Source: Micromonospora tarapacensis (GTDB lineage: Bacteria; Actinomycetota; Actinomycetes; Mycobacteriales; Micromonosporaceae). From it: DNA of 64,000 bases. Under the pieces are notes generated by a model that did not search any database, had not been told where the DNA came from, and was given only the letters and a program-made list of their open reading frames with translations. The stretch spans positions 2,777,324 to 2,841,323 of the forward strand of contig NZ_JAHCDI010000004.1 of NCBI RefSeq assembly GCF_019697375.1. Reading direction: 5' to 3'. Both the position numbers and the translations under genes were made by a program. Positions 40,359-51,561 of the stretch are shown piece by piece; positions within the stretch are counted from its first letter, which is position 1, and the number at the start of each line of letters is the position of its first letter.

Positions 40359-41243
40359 ATGCGACGGTGGCTGACCGGAGTCGCGTTGGGCGCCGTGGTG
40401 ACGACGGCTCTGCTCGGCTGCACGAGACCGGCCGGAGTCGACGGTGACCTTGTCGACGACTGGGCACCGGTGGCCGCCCCGACGGTGTTCACGCCCGCCT
40501 CCCGAACGTGCCACCCCCAACCCCAGGACGTCGGCTATCTCAGCGCGTACGCGCCGGTGGACTGCGCGCAGCCGCATCGGGCCGAGACGTTGCACGTCGG
40601 AACGCTCACCGACGTGGACGGGGCGAGGCCACCGGCCACCGGCAACGCCGGGATGCGCACCGCGTTCGACGAGTGCGACCGGCAGGCCCGTACGGCGCTG
40701 GGCGGCGACTGGCGTGGCGCTCGGATCGGGCTCATCGTCGTCTTCCCGTCGCCGCGGGCGTGGACCGGTGGGGCGCGCTGGTTCCGCTGCGACGTCCACG
40801 AGTTGCGGGGGCTCGACACCCCGATCCCGGTACGGCGCACGAGCAGCCTCACCGGTTCGCTGGACGGATCGTCGCCGCTGCGGCACGGCTGCTTCAACGC
40901 GGAGACCGAGGGCGACGACGTGACCGAGATGGTCGCGGTCGCGTGCACCGCACGGCATCGGGTCGAGTTCGTCGGGGTCTGGGAGGCCCCGGCGGCCAGC
41001 TATTCGGCGTTCCTGAAGGAGGCCGGACGCGCCCACCGGGGTTGCCGCAGCAGGATCGCCCGCTTCGCCGAGGTGCCGGACGACGGCAACCTTCAGTACC
41101 GCGTCGGCACCATCTTCTACCATCCGTCCGAACGAGAATGGCGCAGCGGCAACCGCGGCGTGCAGTGCTTCCTGTGGAGCAGCGACCGCACCCTGACCCG
41201 GTCGCTGAAGGGCGCCGGCACCCGGGCACTGCCGATCACCTGA
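40359..41243 (+). CDS. Septum-formation-family lipoprotein, copy 2
   Basis: A 294-residue paralogue of the preceding gene with the same layout: MRRWL start, lipobox ALLGC, and six matching Cys positions (for example PVDCAQPHRAETLHVG, WFRCDVHELRG, LRHGCFN, VACTARHRVEFVGVW, QCFLWSSDR). ATG 40359 follows AGGAGGT. The upstream spacer (40226-40358) repeats features of the first copy's leader (for example GGGGCTTCGAC near both), so the duplicated unit includes the promoter region. Extracellular face of the membrane; function unknown. Confidence 0.82.
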   Translation: MRRWLTGVALGAVVTTALLGCTRPAGVDGDLVDDWAPVAAPTVFTPASRTCHPQPQDVGYLSAYAPVDCAQPHRAETLHVGTLTDVDGARPPATGNAGMRTAFDECDRQARTALGGDWRGARIGLIVVFPSPRAWTGGARWFRCDVHELRGLDTPIPVRRTSSLTGSLDGSSPLRHGCFNAETEGDDVTEMVAVACTARHRVEFVGVWEAPAASYSAFLKEAGRAHRGCRSRIARFAEVPDDGNLQYRVGTIFYHPSEREWRSGNRGVQCFLWSSDRTLTRSLKGAGTRALPIT

Positions 41244-41306
41244 GCCGTCCCGCGAGGAATCGCCGCAGGCGCGGCGCGCTCAGGTGATCGGGTCGGGCTC
41301 CGGCGC

Positions 41307-42721
41307 TCAGGTGCGGCGCAGCAGGGCGAGGAACATGGCGTCGGTGCCGTGCCGGTGCGGCCACAGCTGCACCGTCGGCCCGTCGCCGAGCCCCGGCATG
41401 CCGGCCGGCAGCAGCGGCCGGGCGTCGACGAAGTCCACCGGCACACCGCTGCGCCGCGCCGACTCGGTCACCGTCACGTGGGTCTCCACGATGTGGGGTG
41501 AACAGGTCACGTAGGCGACCACCCCGCCGGGGCGGACCGCCCGCAGCCCGGCGGCGAGCAGCTCGCGCTGCAACCGGGTCAGGGCGGACAGGTCCGACGG
41601 CTGGCGCCGCCAGCGCGACTCCGGCCGGCGGCGCAGCGACCCCAGCCCGGTGCACGGCGCGTCGACCAGCACCCGGTCGAAGTGCTCCGCCGGCAGCTTC
41701 GCCTCGGCGCCCACCAGCCGACCGTCGAGGTTCAGCACGGTCACCGGCAGCCCCCGGGTGGCCTGGGCGACCAGCCGGCCCGGTGCTCGGCGACCTCCAC
41801 CGCGGTCAGCCGCGCGTCGCGTTGTGCCGCGAGGGCCCCGAGCAGCCCCGACTTGCCGCCCGGTCCGGCGCAGAGGTCGAGCCAGCGGCCGTCCGGTCCG
41901 TCCACCGGTGCGGTGGCCAGCGCATTCGCCACCAGCTGCGAACCCTCGTCCTGGACGTGGGCGCGACCGTCGATCACCGCCGCCAGCTCGCCCGGCGCGC
42001 CGCCGCCGAGATAGACCGCGTACGGCGAGAAGGCGCCCGGTGCGCCACCGGACTCGTCGGCGAGCTCGACCGGGTCGGCCAGGCCGGGCCGGGCACACAG
42101 GTGCACCGGCGGACGCTCATTGTCCTCCATCAGCAGGCGGGTGGTCTCGCCGACATCGCCGTCGAGCGCCTCGCTGAACGCCCGGATTATCCACTGTGGA
42201 TGGCTGTGGGCCACGGCGAGGTGACCGACCGGGTCGGTCTCCATCGGCGGCGCCAGTCGGGCCACCCAGTCGTCGAGATCGCGGCCGGCCACCTCGCGCA
42301 GCACCGCGTTGGCGAAACCGGTGGCACCCTGGCCGACCACGCGGACCAGGTCGACGGTCGAGGAGACCGCCGCGTGGGCCGGCACCCGGGTGTGCAGCAA
42401 CTGGTACGCGCCGATCCGCAACGCGTCGCGTACCGGCGGGTCGATCCGTTGCACGTCCCGGCCCGCCGCGGCGGTGAGGATCGCGTCGAGCGTGCCGAGA
42501 TGGCGCAGGGTGCCGTAGGTCAGCTCGGTGGCGAAGGCGGCGTCCCGGCCGGTCAGGCCCGCGTCGCGCAGGATCGCCGGCAGCACCAGATTGGCGTACG
42601 CGTCGTCGCGGTGCACCGCCGCGACCGCCTCGTACGCGGCGTACCGCGACCGGTCCACCACCGGCCGCCCAGGGCGCGGCTCGCGCCGCTGGCTGCCCCG
42701 GCTGGGTGCGGTGTCCCTCAC
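41307..42721 (-). CDS. rsmB: 16S rRNA m5C967 methyltransferase RsmB, apparent frameshift
   Basis: An N-terminal NusB-like RNA-binding domain ([20 protein letters not shown]) is followed by a SAM methyltransferase domain. The SAM loop is [18 protein letters not shown], then [20 protein letters not shown] and the catalytic [13 protein letters not shown]. The frame breaks near 41776-41782, just after VEVAEHRA, and resumes with [19 protein letters not shown]. One added base gives 471 residues, normal for the family. GTG 42721 overlaps the fmt stop (GTGA). Likely intact in reality. Confidence 0.88.
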
Positions 42722-43642
42722 GCGAACTCCTCCCCGGCACCGACCCGGACACCGCGTGCCCAGTCGGTCGCCGGCATCGGCCGTTTGCCCGCCGCGCGCA
42801 CCTCGCCCAGACGCACCGGGGCGGTGGCCGTGCCGGCCAGCACCTCGGTCTTGGCGACCAGCAGCTCGCCGGGCTTGAGGGCGGGCGCGTCGGGGCCGGG
42901 GCGACCGGGCCGAGCTTGACCCGCTCGCCCCGGAAGGTCGTCCACGGGCCGGGCGCGGGGTGCAGGCCCGGATCCGCCGGTCCACCGCGAAGGCGGGGTC
43001 GGGCCAGCGCACCCGCGCGTCCTCGACGGTCAGTTTGGGTGCCAGGGTGACCCCGTCGGCGGGCTGCGGCTGCGCCCGGGCGGTGCCGTCGGCGAGCGCG
43101 TCCAGCACCGCCACCAGCAGCCGGGCGCCGCTGTGCGCCAGCCGCTCCAGCAGGTCACCGGAGGTGTCGGTGGAGCGGATCTCGTCGGTGAGCGTGCCGT
43201 AGACCGGGCCCGTGTCCAGCCCTTCCTCCAACTGGAACACACTGGCCCCGGCCAGCTCGTCGCCGTGCAGCACGGCGTGCTGCACGGGTGCGGCGCCCCG
43301 CCACGCCGGCAGCAGCGAGAAGTGCAGATTCACCCAGCCGTGCCGGGGGATCTCCAGCGCCGCCGGCGGCACCAGCGCACCGTAGGCCACCACCGGCACG
43401 CAGTCGGGCGCCAGCTCACGCAGGCGGGCCAGGAACTCCGGCTCGCGCGGGCGCGCCGGGGTCAACACCTCGACGCCACGCTCGTCGGCCCAGGCGCCGA
43501 CCGGCGAACGGACCAGACCACGGCCGCGCCCGGCGGGCGCGTCCGGTCGGGTGACCACGGCGACCAGCTCGTGCCGCGAGTCGGCCACGGCGGCCAGGGC
43601 GGGGACGGCGACGGCCGGCGTACCGGCGAAGATCACACGCAT
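42718..43642 (-). CDS. fmt: Methionyl-tRNA formyltransferase, two apparent frameshifts
   Basis: Formylates initiator Met-tRNA using 10-formyl-THF. The catalytic N-domain is clean: [36 protein letters not shown] and [15 protein letters not shown]. In the C-terminal OB domain the frame breaks twice within 65 bases, near 42954-42957 and at GGGG 42892-42895. Adding one base at each gives a normal end ([27 protein letters not shown]) and 308 residues. It is the middle gene of def-fmt-rsmB. Confidence 0.88.
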
Positions 43643-43647
43643 CGGAC

Positions 43648-44208
43648 TCACCGCCCCAGGCCGAAGGGGCTGCCGGCCGCGTGCGGGCTCAGTTTGACCG
43701 TCGGCGGGGCGGCCATGTCGTACCACGGCGCCTGACGGATCGCCTTCATCGCCTCCTTGCGACCGGCCGGGTCCAGCCGGTCGACGAACAGCACCCCGTC
43801 GAGGTGGTCGGTCTCGTGCTGCACGCAGCGCGCCATCAGCCCGGTGCCGACCATCTGCACCGGGTCGCCGTAGCCGTTGAAGCCCCTGGCGATCACGTTC
43901 TGCCGGCGCCTGGTGTCGAAGTAGAGCCCGGGAATGGACAGGCAGCCCTCCGGGCCGTCCTGCTCCTCGGCGTCGGGGAACTCCAGCACCGGGTTGACCA
44001 GGTGGCCGAGCACGTCGTCGACGTCGAAGGCAAACACCCGCAGGCCCACGCCGAGCTGCGGCGCGGCGAGACCGGCGCCGTTCTGCTCACGCATTGTGTC
44101 GGTCAGGTCGGCGACGAGCTTGCGCAACTCGACGTCGAAGTCGACCACCGGATCGGCCGGCGTGCGCAGCACCGGATCCCCGAACAGACGGATGGGCTGG
44201 ACGGTCAC
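43648..44208 (-). CDS. def: Peptide deformylase
   Basis: A 186-residue iron/zinc deformylase that removes N-formyl from new proteins. All three motifs are present: [16 protein letters not shown] (metal Cys) and QHETDHLDG (metal His pair and catalytic Glu). GTG 44208 is supported by AAGGAG nine bases upstream; a longer Arg-rich N-terminus is possible from upstream starts but lacks support. It is 5 bases upstream of fmt, the functional partner. Confidence 0.95.
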   Translation of the reverse strand: MTVQPIRLFGDPVLRTPADPVVDFDVELRKLVADLTDTMREQNGAGLAAPQLGVGLRVFAFDVDDVLGHLVNPVLEFPDAEEQDGPEGCLSIPGLYFDTRRRQNVIARGFNGYGDPVQMVGTGLMARCVQHETDHLDGVLFVDRLDPAGRKEAMKAIRQAPWYDMAAPPTVKLSPHAAGSPFGLGR

Positions 44209-44309
44209 GCGGGTTGGCTCCTTAGCGGCGGGACGGGAGTGCCGTACCAGTCTACGGAGTGCCCGGAGCAGATTCGGCCGGCGCACCATGGTCGGCGGCC
44301 GGGACCGGC

Positions 44310-45353
44310 TCACCCACCGTGACCGGCGGCTGGTCGTGCCCCGGCAGGAGGGTCGACCGGTGTCGGCGGCTCAGCCGGCGACGCCGGACTCCCGGCCAGC
44401 ACGGCGTCGCCGCCGAGCAGGGCGTGCTCCGGCAACGGCAGGCGGATGTCGTGGGCCGCCTCCCAGTCGTGGATCAGGCTGGGGCGGACCTGCGCGGCGA
44501 AGTAGTCGATCGCGCTCACGCCGCCCACCACCGGCTCCTCGACCTCGGCGACCAGCCGGCCGGGCACCAGCCGGAACCCGTTCCGCAGCGCGGCGCTGAG
44601 CCGGCGGTGCCCGTCGACCACGAAGAAGTACTCGCCGGTGTAGCCGATCTCGATCGGCTCCAGGCCGGTCTCGCCGCGGGCGGCGACCTCGCCGACGAAC
44701 GTCGAGTCCCAGGCGTCGCGCAGGCCGGTGGCGTCCTCGGTCGGGTAGACCCGGCCCGGATCGAGCAGCAGCAGCGGCGGCGTGCCGCGCAGCACGTCAG
44801 GGGCGAGCCGCCCCTCGTACGCGTCGACGATGCACTCGATCACCTCGTGGGCGCCGGCCCGGGTGGTGTCGCAGATCAGGTCGTAGTTGCGCAGCCGGGC
44901 CTTGTCCACGCCGTACCGGACCAGGAACCGGCCGCGCTCGCTCTCGCTGCGCTCCAGGAGCTTGGCCGTGGCCTCCTCCAGCGAGGCATAGCTCTCCGCC
45001 GGCCCGGACGGACGCAGCAGCACCCGCCGGGCCGCCTCACCCGGCTCGGTGATCATGTGCACCTTCAGCGCGTCGGTGAAGAAGTGCCAGGCCAGCCGGG
45101 AGTCCATGACGAGGCTCTCACCGGAGGCGGCGATGTCGCGCTGGAGCTGGTCGACGTAACCGTCGACGGCCTGGTCCAGCTCGGCGTGCAGATTCAGCTG
45201 GAGCGCGGTCATCTGCCGCTCCTGGGCCATCTTCCGGTAAAGGTCACCGACGCTCACCCGGCGCAGGCCGAGACGCTTGGCGATCTCGACCGAGACGGTG
45301 CTCTTGCCGCTGCCGAGGTCACCGTTGAAGACGATCGACTGACGAACGGTCAC
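44310..45353 (-). CDS. Cytidylate kinase-like ATPase fused to ParB-like domain
   Basis: A 347-residue protein. Residues 1-190 resemble (d)CMP kinase: Walker A FNGDLGSGKSTVSVEIAKRL, then SVGDLYRKMAQER and VMDSRLAWHFFTDALKVHMI. Residues 195-300 look like a ParB/sulfiredoxin-type fold: DPGRVYPTEDATGLRD and FFVVDGHRRLSAALRNGFRL, the DGHRRL motif being the ParB nucleotide/phosphate signature. The tail is Pro/Ala rich. The fusion is unusual; the N-domain may phosphorylate a nucleotide or sense CTP. It lies between def and priA on the same strand. I do not recognise a characterised homologue. Confidence 0.7.
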   Translation of the reverse strand: MTVRQSIVFNGDLGSGKSTVSVEIAKRLGLRRVSVGDLYRKMAQERQMTALQLNLHAELDQAVDGYVDQLQRDIAASGESLVMDSRLAWHFFTDALKVHMITEPGEAARRVLLRPSGPAESYASLEEATAKLLERSESERGRFLVRYGVDKARLRNYDLICDTTRAGAHEVIECIVDAYEGRLAPDVLRGTPPLLLLDPGRVYPTEDATGLRDAWDSTFVGEVAARGETGLEPIEIGYTGEYFFVVDGHRRLSAALRNGFRLVPGRLVAEVEEPVVGGVSAIDYFAAQVRPSLIHDWEAAHDIRLPLPEHALLGGDAVLAGSPASPAEPPTPVDPPAGARPAAGHGG

Positions 45354-45631
45354 GACTGGTCCACCCCTGATCACCGGCTGCTCAAGATCATCAATATCGC
45401 GCCGGACCGACGCGGTTCCGCCGTCGTCGCGCCGGCCTGCGACAACTCCAGCTTGGCCCGGTTGACGCCGCGCCGCGACCTGGAGCCGCCGTGCGTCCCG
45501 GCATGACGGGCGATGCTACCACCCCGAACGAGGCGGTCCCCCGGGACGCGGCCGTGAGCAGGCCCGTCGGTACCGGGTGCCACGATCGGGTCACCCAGTG
45601 CGAACCCGGCCGGCCCCGCCGATCGGGGCCC

Positions 45632-47676
45632 TCAGAACAGCGCCAGCGGGTCGACCTGGATGCGCACCGGGTCGGCCGCCTTGCGCGCACTGCGCACCGC
45701 GGCCGCCGCGTGCAGCGCCTCGGCCAGGGCCGCGGCCCGCGCCCGGGGCACCCGCACCAGCATCCGCTCCCGGTCGCCGTCGGCCGGCACCGGGCCGAGC
45801 AGTTCCGCCCCGTCGGGCAGCCGCGCCTGCGCCAACAGGTCGGCCACCCCGGCGGGCAGGCCGGTCACGCTGGCCATCCGCATGGCCGGCGGGAAACCCA
45901 GTTCCCGCCGCTCGGCCAGTTCCCGGGCGGCGAACCAGCCGGCGTCCCAGCGCAGCAACGCCTGCACCGGCGCGAGAGCGCCGTCGGCGACCACCACGAC
46001 CCGCCCGCCCGCAGCCGCCGGCCGGGCCAACGCGGCCGCCGCCGACCAGCGGCGCAGCGCCTCCTCCCCGGCGCGCAGGTCCGCCCGGGTCAGCAACGCC
46101 CAGCTGTCCAGCAGCAGTACCGCGCCGTAACCGCCGGCTGCGACCGGCTCGGCGCCCGGAGTCGCGATCACCAGGCCGGCACCGCCGAGGACGTCGGCCA
46201 GCACCTCCTCCCGGCCGGAGGTCCGCACCGGCACCCCGGGGAAGGCCCGGCCCAGTTCCTCGGCGGTCCGCCGGGCACCGGTGACCGAGGCACGCAGCCG
46301 CCGCCCGCCGCAGTGCGCGCAGGCGTAGGCGGCGGACACCCGGCCGCACCAGCGGCAGGCCGGCATCCCGCCGGCCGACGGCAACCCGAGCGGCCCGGCG
46401 CAGTGCGGACAGCGGGCCGGGGTCCGGCAGTCGGCGCAGGCCACCGAGGGCAGGTAGCCGCGGCGGGGCACCTGGACCAGGACCGGCAGCTCCGCCCGCA
46501 GCGCCTCCCGGGCGGCGGTCCAGGCCAGGCTCGGCAGCCGCGCGGTCGCCGCGCCCGGATCGCGGGCCAGCTGCGGGTCGTCGCCGGTCGGCACGATCGC
46601 GGGGCGCGCGCCCGCAGCACCGCCCGGTCGGCGACGACCTCGCGGGCCCAGCCGGTCTCCACCAGCAGTTGCGCCTCCGCGGTCCGCGCGAAGCCGCCGA
46701 CCAGCACCCCGGCCTCCGCCAGCTGGGCCCGGATGAGCAGCACCTCACGGGCGTGCGGGTAGGGGGCGCGGGGCTCGGCGTGCAGGTCGTCGCCGTCGTC
46801 CCAGATCGCCACGAATCCCAGCCGGTCGACCGGGGCGAACATGGCCGCCCGGGTTCCGATCACCACCGGCGCGTCGCCCCGGTGGGCGGCGAGGAAGGCC
46901 CGGTAGCGCCGCGCGGGACCGAGCGCGGCGGACAGGCAGACGTGACGGCCCGTCCCGAGGTGTGCGGTCAGCGCGGCGTCGAGCCGGTCCAGATCCCGTC
47001 CGTCGGCCACCACCACCAGGGCACCCCGGCCGGCCGTCACCGTGGCGGCGACCGCGGTGGCGTAGCGCGCCGCCCAGTCCTCCCCGGCAGCGCCGACCAC
47101 ACGGCCCGGGCGCGCGCCCGTCGGCCAGTGCCCGCAGCAGCGCCGGTCCGGCCGGGTACTCCCGCCATCCGCCGGGCTCCGGCGACCCGGCACCGCCACC
47201 CGCCACGCCGCCGGTCACCTCGCCGCCGGTCACTTCCCCGTTCGGCCCGGCCGGCGCGGCGGGTCCGCCGGCCGGCGCGGCCACGGGCGCAGCGGGCGCA
47301 GCTTGGGCGAGGGCCTCCTTCTCCACCCGGGCGTGCCGGGGCGGGACCGCGAGGCGCAGCACGTCGACGAGGCTGCCGGCGTAACGGTCGGCGACGACCC
47401 GGGCCAGCCGGGCCACCTCGGGGTCGAGCACCGGCAGCGGCGACACCACCCGCTCCAGGAAGGCCAGCCGGGGATGGTCGGACCGCTCGGCCCGCTCCAG
47501 CAGCCATCCGTCGACGAGCTGGCCGGCGAAGCGCACCTTCACCCGGACGCCGGGCACCGCGTCGGCGGCCAGTTCCTGCGGCACCAGGTAGTCGAAGGGG
47601 CGGTCCAGGTGGGCCAAGGGCACGTCGACGCAGACACGGGCGACCGGCGACCCGTCAGCGGGCCGCCGGTCGTCAC
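45632..47676 (-). CDS. priA: Primosomal protein N' (PriA), several apparent frameshifts
   Basis: Actinobacterial PriA, the replication-restart protein. The parts in order are VCVDVPLAHLDRPFDYLVPQ (DNA-binding 3'BD), a winged helix, a degenerate helicase core without the GxTGSGKT Walker loop (usual for this group), and a zinc-binding region CADCRTPARCPHCAG...CRWCG...CAHCGG. The frame breaks near 47107-47119, at CCCC 47082-47085 and at GGGG 46601-46604; each is cured by one added base. A fourth near 47654 would join it to the GTG at 47676, so the start is uncertain. Ends VDPLALF. Probably intact in reality. Confidence 0.85.
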
Positions 47677-47688
47677 GCCTGGTGGCTG

Positions 47689-48882
<1,194 letters not shown>

Positions 48883-48981
48883 GGCACTCCTAAGTTCTTG
48901 GACGTCGTTCCGCGGCAGTGTAGTCACCAACCGCCTCCGAGTCCGTCTACGGTCGTGTTGTTGTCCAGCCGTCAGGAGGAG

Positions 48982-50184
48982 TCACCGGCCGAACCGGGCG
49001 ACCACGAGGTCCCACACGCCGTCGGCGAGATCCTCCTTGGACTGTTCGGGCATCCGGATGACCGAACCGTCCGCGCCGATGACGGTGGCCGCGTTGGTCT
49101 CGGCGCCGAAGACCTTGTCCGGCCCGACCTCGTTGACGACGATGAGGTCGGCCCGTTTACGGGCCAGCTTGGCCCGTCCGTTGGCCTCGGCGTCGCCGGT
49201 CTCGGCGGCGAACACCACGAGCACCTGCTCCGGTCGGCGGCGCTGGCCCAGCTCGGCGGCGATGTCCGGGTTGGTGACGAGTTCGATGGTGGGTGCCGCG
49301 CCGTCGTCCGACTTCTTGATTTTGCCAGGCGCGTAGGTCGCCGGTCGGAAATCGGCCGGAGCCGCCGCCATCACGACCGCGTCGGCGCCGGCCGCCGCCT
49401 TCAGCGTCGCCTCCCGCAGCTCGCCGGTGGTGCCGACGCGGACCAGATCCGCACCGGCCGGGTCGGGCAGCGCGACGTTCGCCGCGACCAGCGTGACCCG
49501 GGCGCCGCGGGCGAGGGCGCAGCGGGCGAACGCGTAGCCCTGCTTGCCGGAGGAACGGTTGCCGAGGAAGCGCACCGGGTCCAGGGGTTCCCGGGTGCCG
49601 CCGGCGGTGACCACCACGTGCCGGCCGGTCAGGTCGGCCGGAGCGTCGACGCCGCGGGCCAGGACGCGGCGGGACACCGCGAAGATCTCCACCGGGTCGG
49701 GCAGGCGGCCCTTGCCGGTGTCGGCGCCGGTGAGCCGCCCGACGGCCGGCTCGATGACGCGGACGCCCCGGGCGCGCAGCGTCGCGACGTTGGCGGCGGT
49801 GGCCGGATGTTCCCACATCTCGGTGTGCATGGCCGGCGCCAGCAGCACCGGGCAGCGGGCCGTGAGCAGGGTGTTGGTGAGCAGGTCGTCGGCGAGGCCG
49901 TGGGCGGCCCGGGCCAGCAGGTCCGCGGTGGTGGGCGCGACCACCACCAGGTCGGCCTGCTGCCCGAGGCGTACGTGTGGCACCTCGTGCACGTCGGCCC
50001 AGACGTCCTCGGCGACCGGCTGCCCGGAGAGCGCCGCCCAGGTCGGCGCGCCGACGAAGCGCAACGCGGCGGCGGTCGGCACGACCCGGACCCGGTGACC
50101 GGACTCGGTGAACAGGCGCAGCAACTCGCACGCCTTGTAGGCGGCGATCCCACCGCCCACGCCGAGGATGATCCGGGCGCTCAT
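48982..50184 (-). CDS. coaBC: CoaBC (PPC synthetase/decarboxylase)
   Basis: A 400-residue bifunctional enzyme of coenzyme A synthesis. The CoaC flavodomain (1-175) has ILGVGGGIAAYKACELLR, the active-site His in HEVPHVRLG, and PAMHTEMWEH as the PxMNxxMW-type motif with His in place of Asn. The CoaB domain (185-400) has GGTREPLDPVRFLGNRSSGK and the lysine-rich GKIKKSDDG loop. Start ATG 50184. It lies 13 bases after rpoZ. Confidence 0.96.
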   Translation of the reverse strand: MSARIILGVGGGIAAYKACELLRLFTESGHRVRVVPTAAALRFVGAPTWAALSGQPVAEDVWADVHEVPHVRLGQQADLVVVAPTTADLLARAAHGLADDLLTNTLLTARCPVLLAPAMHTEMWEHPATAANVATLRARGVRVIEPAVGRLTGADTGKGRLPDPVEIFAVSRRVLARGVDAPADLTGRHVVVTAGGTREPLDPVRFLGNRSSGKQGYAFARCALARGARVTLVAANVALPDPAGADLVRVGTTGELREATLKAAAGADAVVMAAAPADFRPATYAPGKIKKSDDGAAPTIELVTNPDIAAELGQRRRPEQVLVVFAAETGDAEANGRAKLARKRADLIVVNEVGPDKVFGAETNAATVIGADGSVIRMPEQSKEDLADGVWDLVVARFGR

Positions 50185-50197
50185 CGCCGCGCGGAGA

Positions 50198-50461
50198 TTA
50201 CGGCTGGTCGGTCGGCTCGGCCGTGAGCAGGCCAGCGTTGATCTCCCGCATGGCGATGGAGAGCGGCTTCTCCTGGGGCGTGGTCTCGACCAGTGGGCCG
50301 ACGTACTCCAGCAGGCCCTCGCCGAGCTGGCTGTAGTAGGCGTTGACCTGGCGGGCGCGCTTGGCCGCGAAGATGACCAGCGCGTACTTGGAGGTGGTCT
50401 TCTCCAGGAGCTCGTCGATCGGCGGGTTGGTGATGCCTTCGGGGTTGGCGATGGATCCCAC
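50198..50461 (-). CDS. rpoZ: RNA polymerase omega subunit
   Basis: An 87-residue omega subunit that helps fold beta-prime. It has [20 protein letters not shown] and [12 protein letters not shown], the conserved core. GTG 50461 start. It is in the standard gmk-rpoZ-coaBC-metK order. Confidence 0.96.
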   Translation of the reverse strand: MGSIANPEGITNPPIDELLEKTTSKYALVIFAAKRARQVNAYYSQLGEGLLEYVGPLVETTPQEKPLSIAMREINAGLLTAEPTDQP

Positions 50462-50513
50462 GGATGAACCTCTGCTGTCTGTCGCACGGACCGCGCGAGC
50501 GCGGTGCCGGCGC

Positions 50514-51047
50514 TCAACCGCGCGGACGCGGCCGGGCCGGAGCCAGGAAGGAAGAACCGATGAATCCTACCAGCTCGTCCACGACCCGCTCGATGCGGTC
50601 GTGCGAGACGCTGTGGTCGAAGGCCGACACCGCGGCTGGACCCGGCATCCGGCCGGGTGGATGCAGCAGCACGAGTCGTGCCCGGGGCCAGGTGGCCCGG
50701 ACCAGCAGCGCCCCGTCGAGGTCGAGCGGAAGCAGCACCGGCTGCCCGGCGGCGAGCCGGCCGCGCAGCGGGCCGGTCTCCGTGCCGCGCCGGTACGCGC
50801 CGAGCCGGCTCCACTCCAGCAACTCACCGGCGGCAAGCCGGCGGTCGAACTCCTCCGGCGTGAGGAAGTGCCGGTGGACGCCCTCCAGCTCGCACTCCCG
50901 GCGGGGCCGGGTGGTGACCGAGACGGGCGTCCACACTGACGGAGAACGCGCCCGGACCAGTTCGACGACACTCGCCCTGCCGGCGCCGGATGGGCCGGCC
51001 AGGACAGTGAGCCGAGCCGCCGGGCGCGCCTCGTCATCCAAGCTCAC
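50514..51047 (-). CDS. gmk: Guanylate kinase-like protein, divergent and short
   Basis: A 177-residue Gmk homologue in the normal gmk position. It keeps [10 protein letters not shown] and [14 protein letters not shown] from the GMP site. It departs elsewhere: the Walker A loop reads GPSGAGRAS with Arg in place of the catalytic Lys; the Tyr of the usual DYHF motif is Arg (VHRHF); and about 25-30 residues of the LID region (normally containing RGTE) are missing between LVLLHPPG and [17 protein letters not shown]. Start GTG 51047. It may have reduced or altered activity. Confidence is high for family and low for full activity. Confidence 0.8.
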   Translation of the reverse strand: MSLDDEARPAARLTVLAGPSGAGRASVVELVRARSPSVWTPVSVTTRPRRECELEGVHRHFLTPEEFDRRLAAGELLEWSRLGAYRRGTETGPLRGRLAAGQPVLLPLDLDGALLVRATWPRARLVLLHPPGRMPGPAAVSAFDHSVSHDRIERVVDELVGFIGSSFLAPARPRPRG

Positions 51048-51072
51048 TGCTTGTTTCTACACGCAGTCGCGC

Positions 51073-51390
51073 TCAGTTGGCGGCGAACTCCCCAAGCAGG
51101 GCCTTACGCTGCTGCTCGCCGAGGCCACGCAGGCGACGGCTATCGGCGATCTTGAGCTTCTCCATGATCTGGGTGGCCCGGATCTTACCGATGCCCGGCA
51201 TGGCCTGCAGCACGGCCGACACCTTGAGCTTGCCGACGACATCGTCGGACTCGGCCCGCTCAAGAACGGCACCGAGGGTGGTCTTGCCCTGCTTGAGCTG
51301 CTCCTTCAGCTCGGCACGGGCTTTGCGGATCTCCGCAGCCTTCTCCAGCGCGGCTGCGCGCTGCTCGGGGGTCAGTGACGGGAGCGGCAC
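51073..51390 (-). CDS. mihF: Actinobacterial integration host factor
   Basis: A 105-residue nucleoid protein specific to actinobacteria (mIHF/sIHF). It has an N-terminal basic helix (RAAALEKAAEIRKARAELKE) and a helix-two turns-helix fold with AVLQAMPGIGKIRATQIMEK, which binds DNA. It is essential in mycobacteria and affects development in Streptomyces. The 171 bases upstream (51391-51561) separate it from the pyrF stop and hold its promoter; I did not identify boxes with confidence. Confidence 0.96.
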   Translation of the reverse strand: MPLPSLTPEQRAAALEKAAEIRKARAELKEQLKQGKTTLGAVLERAESDDVVGKLKVSAVLQAMPGIGKIRATQIMEKLKIADSRRLRGLGEQQRKALLGEFAAN

Positions 51391-51561
51391 CAGTTCTCCT
51401 CAGGTCCCTATCGCGACGGGCGGGACGCACCGCCGCATCTGTGAAACGTGGTGTCGCTGTGAACCAAGGGGTTCCCAGCGCGGGGAAAACTAGCGGTCAA
51501 CGGAGCTTTCGGCAACGTGGGCGCGCGGCGATCACCCCAAAGTGACCGAGCAGTCAGTCAG

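Noticed and set aside
45632..47676. PriA helicase inactivated by loss of the Walker A loop
   Set aside because: Actinobacterial PriA proteins generally lack functional helicase motifs, so this is normal for the lineage.
48883..48981. SAM riboswitch upstream of metK
   Set aside because: The 99-base gap to coaBC is too short and has no SAM-I, SAM-II or SAM-IV conserved core.
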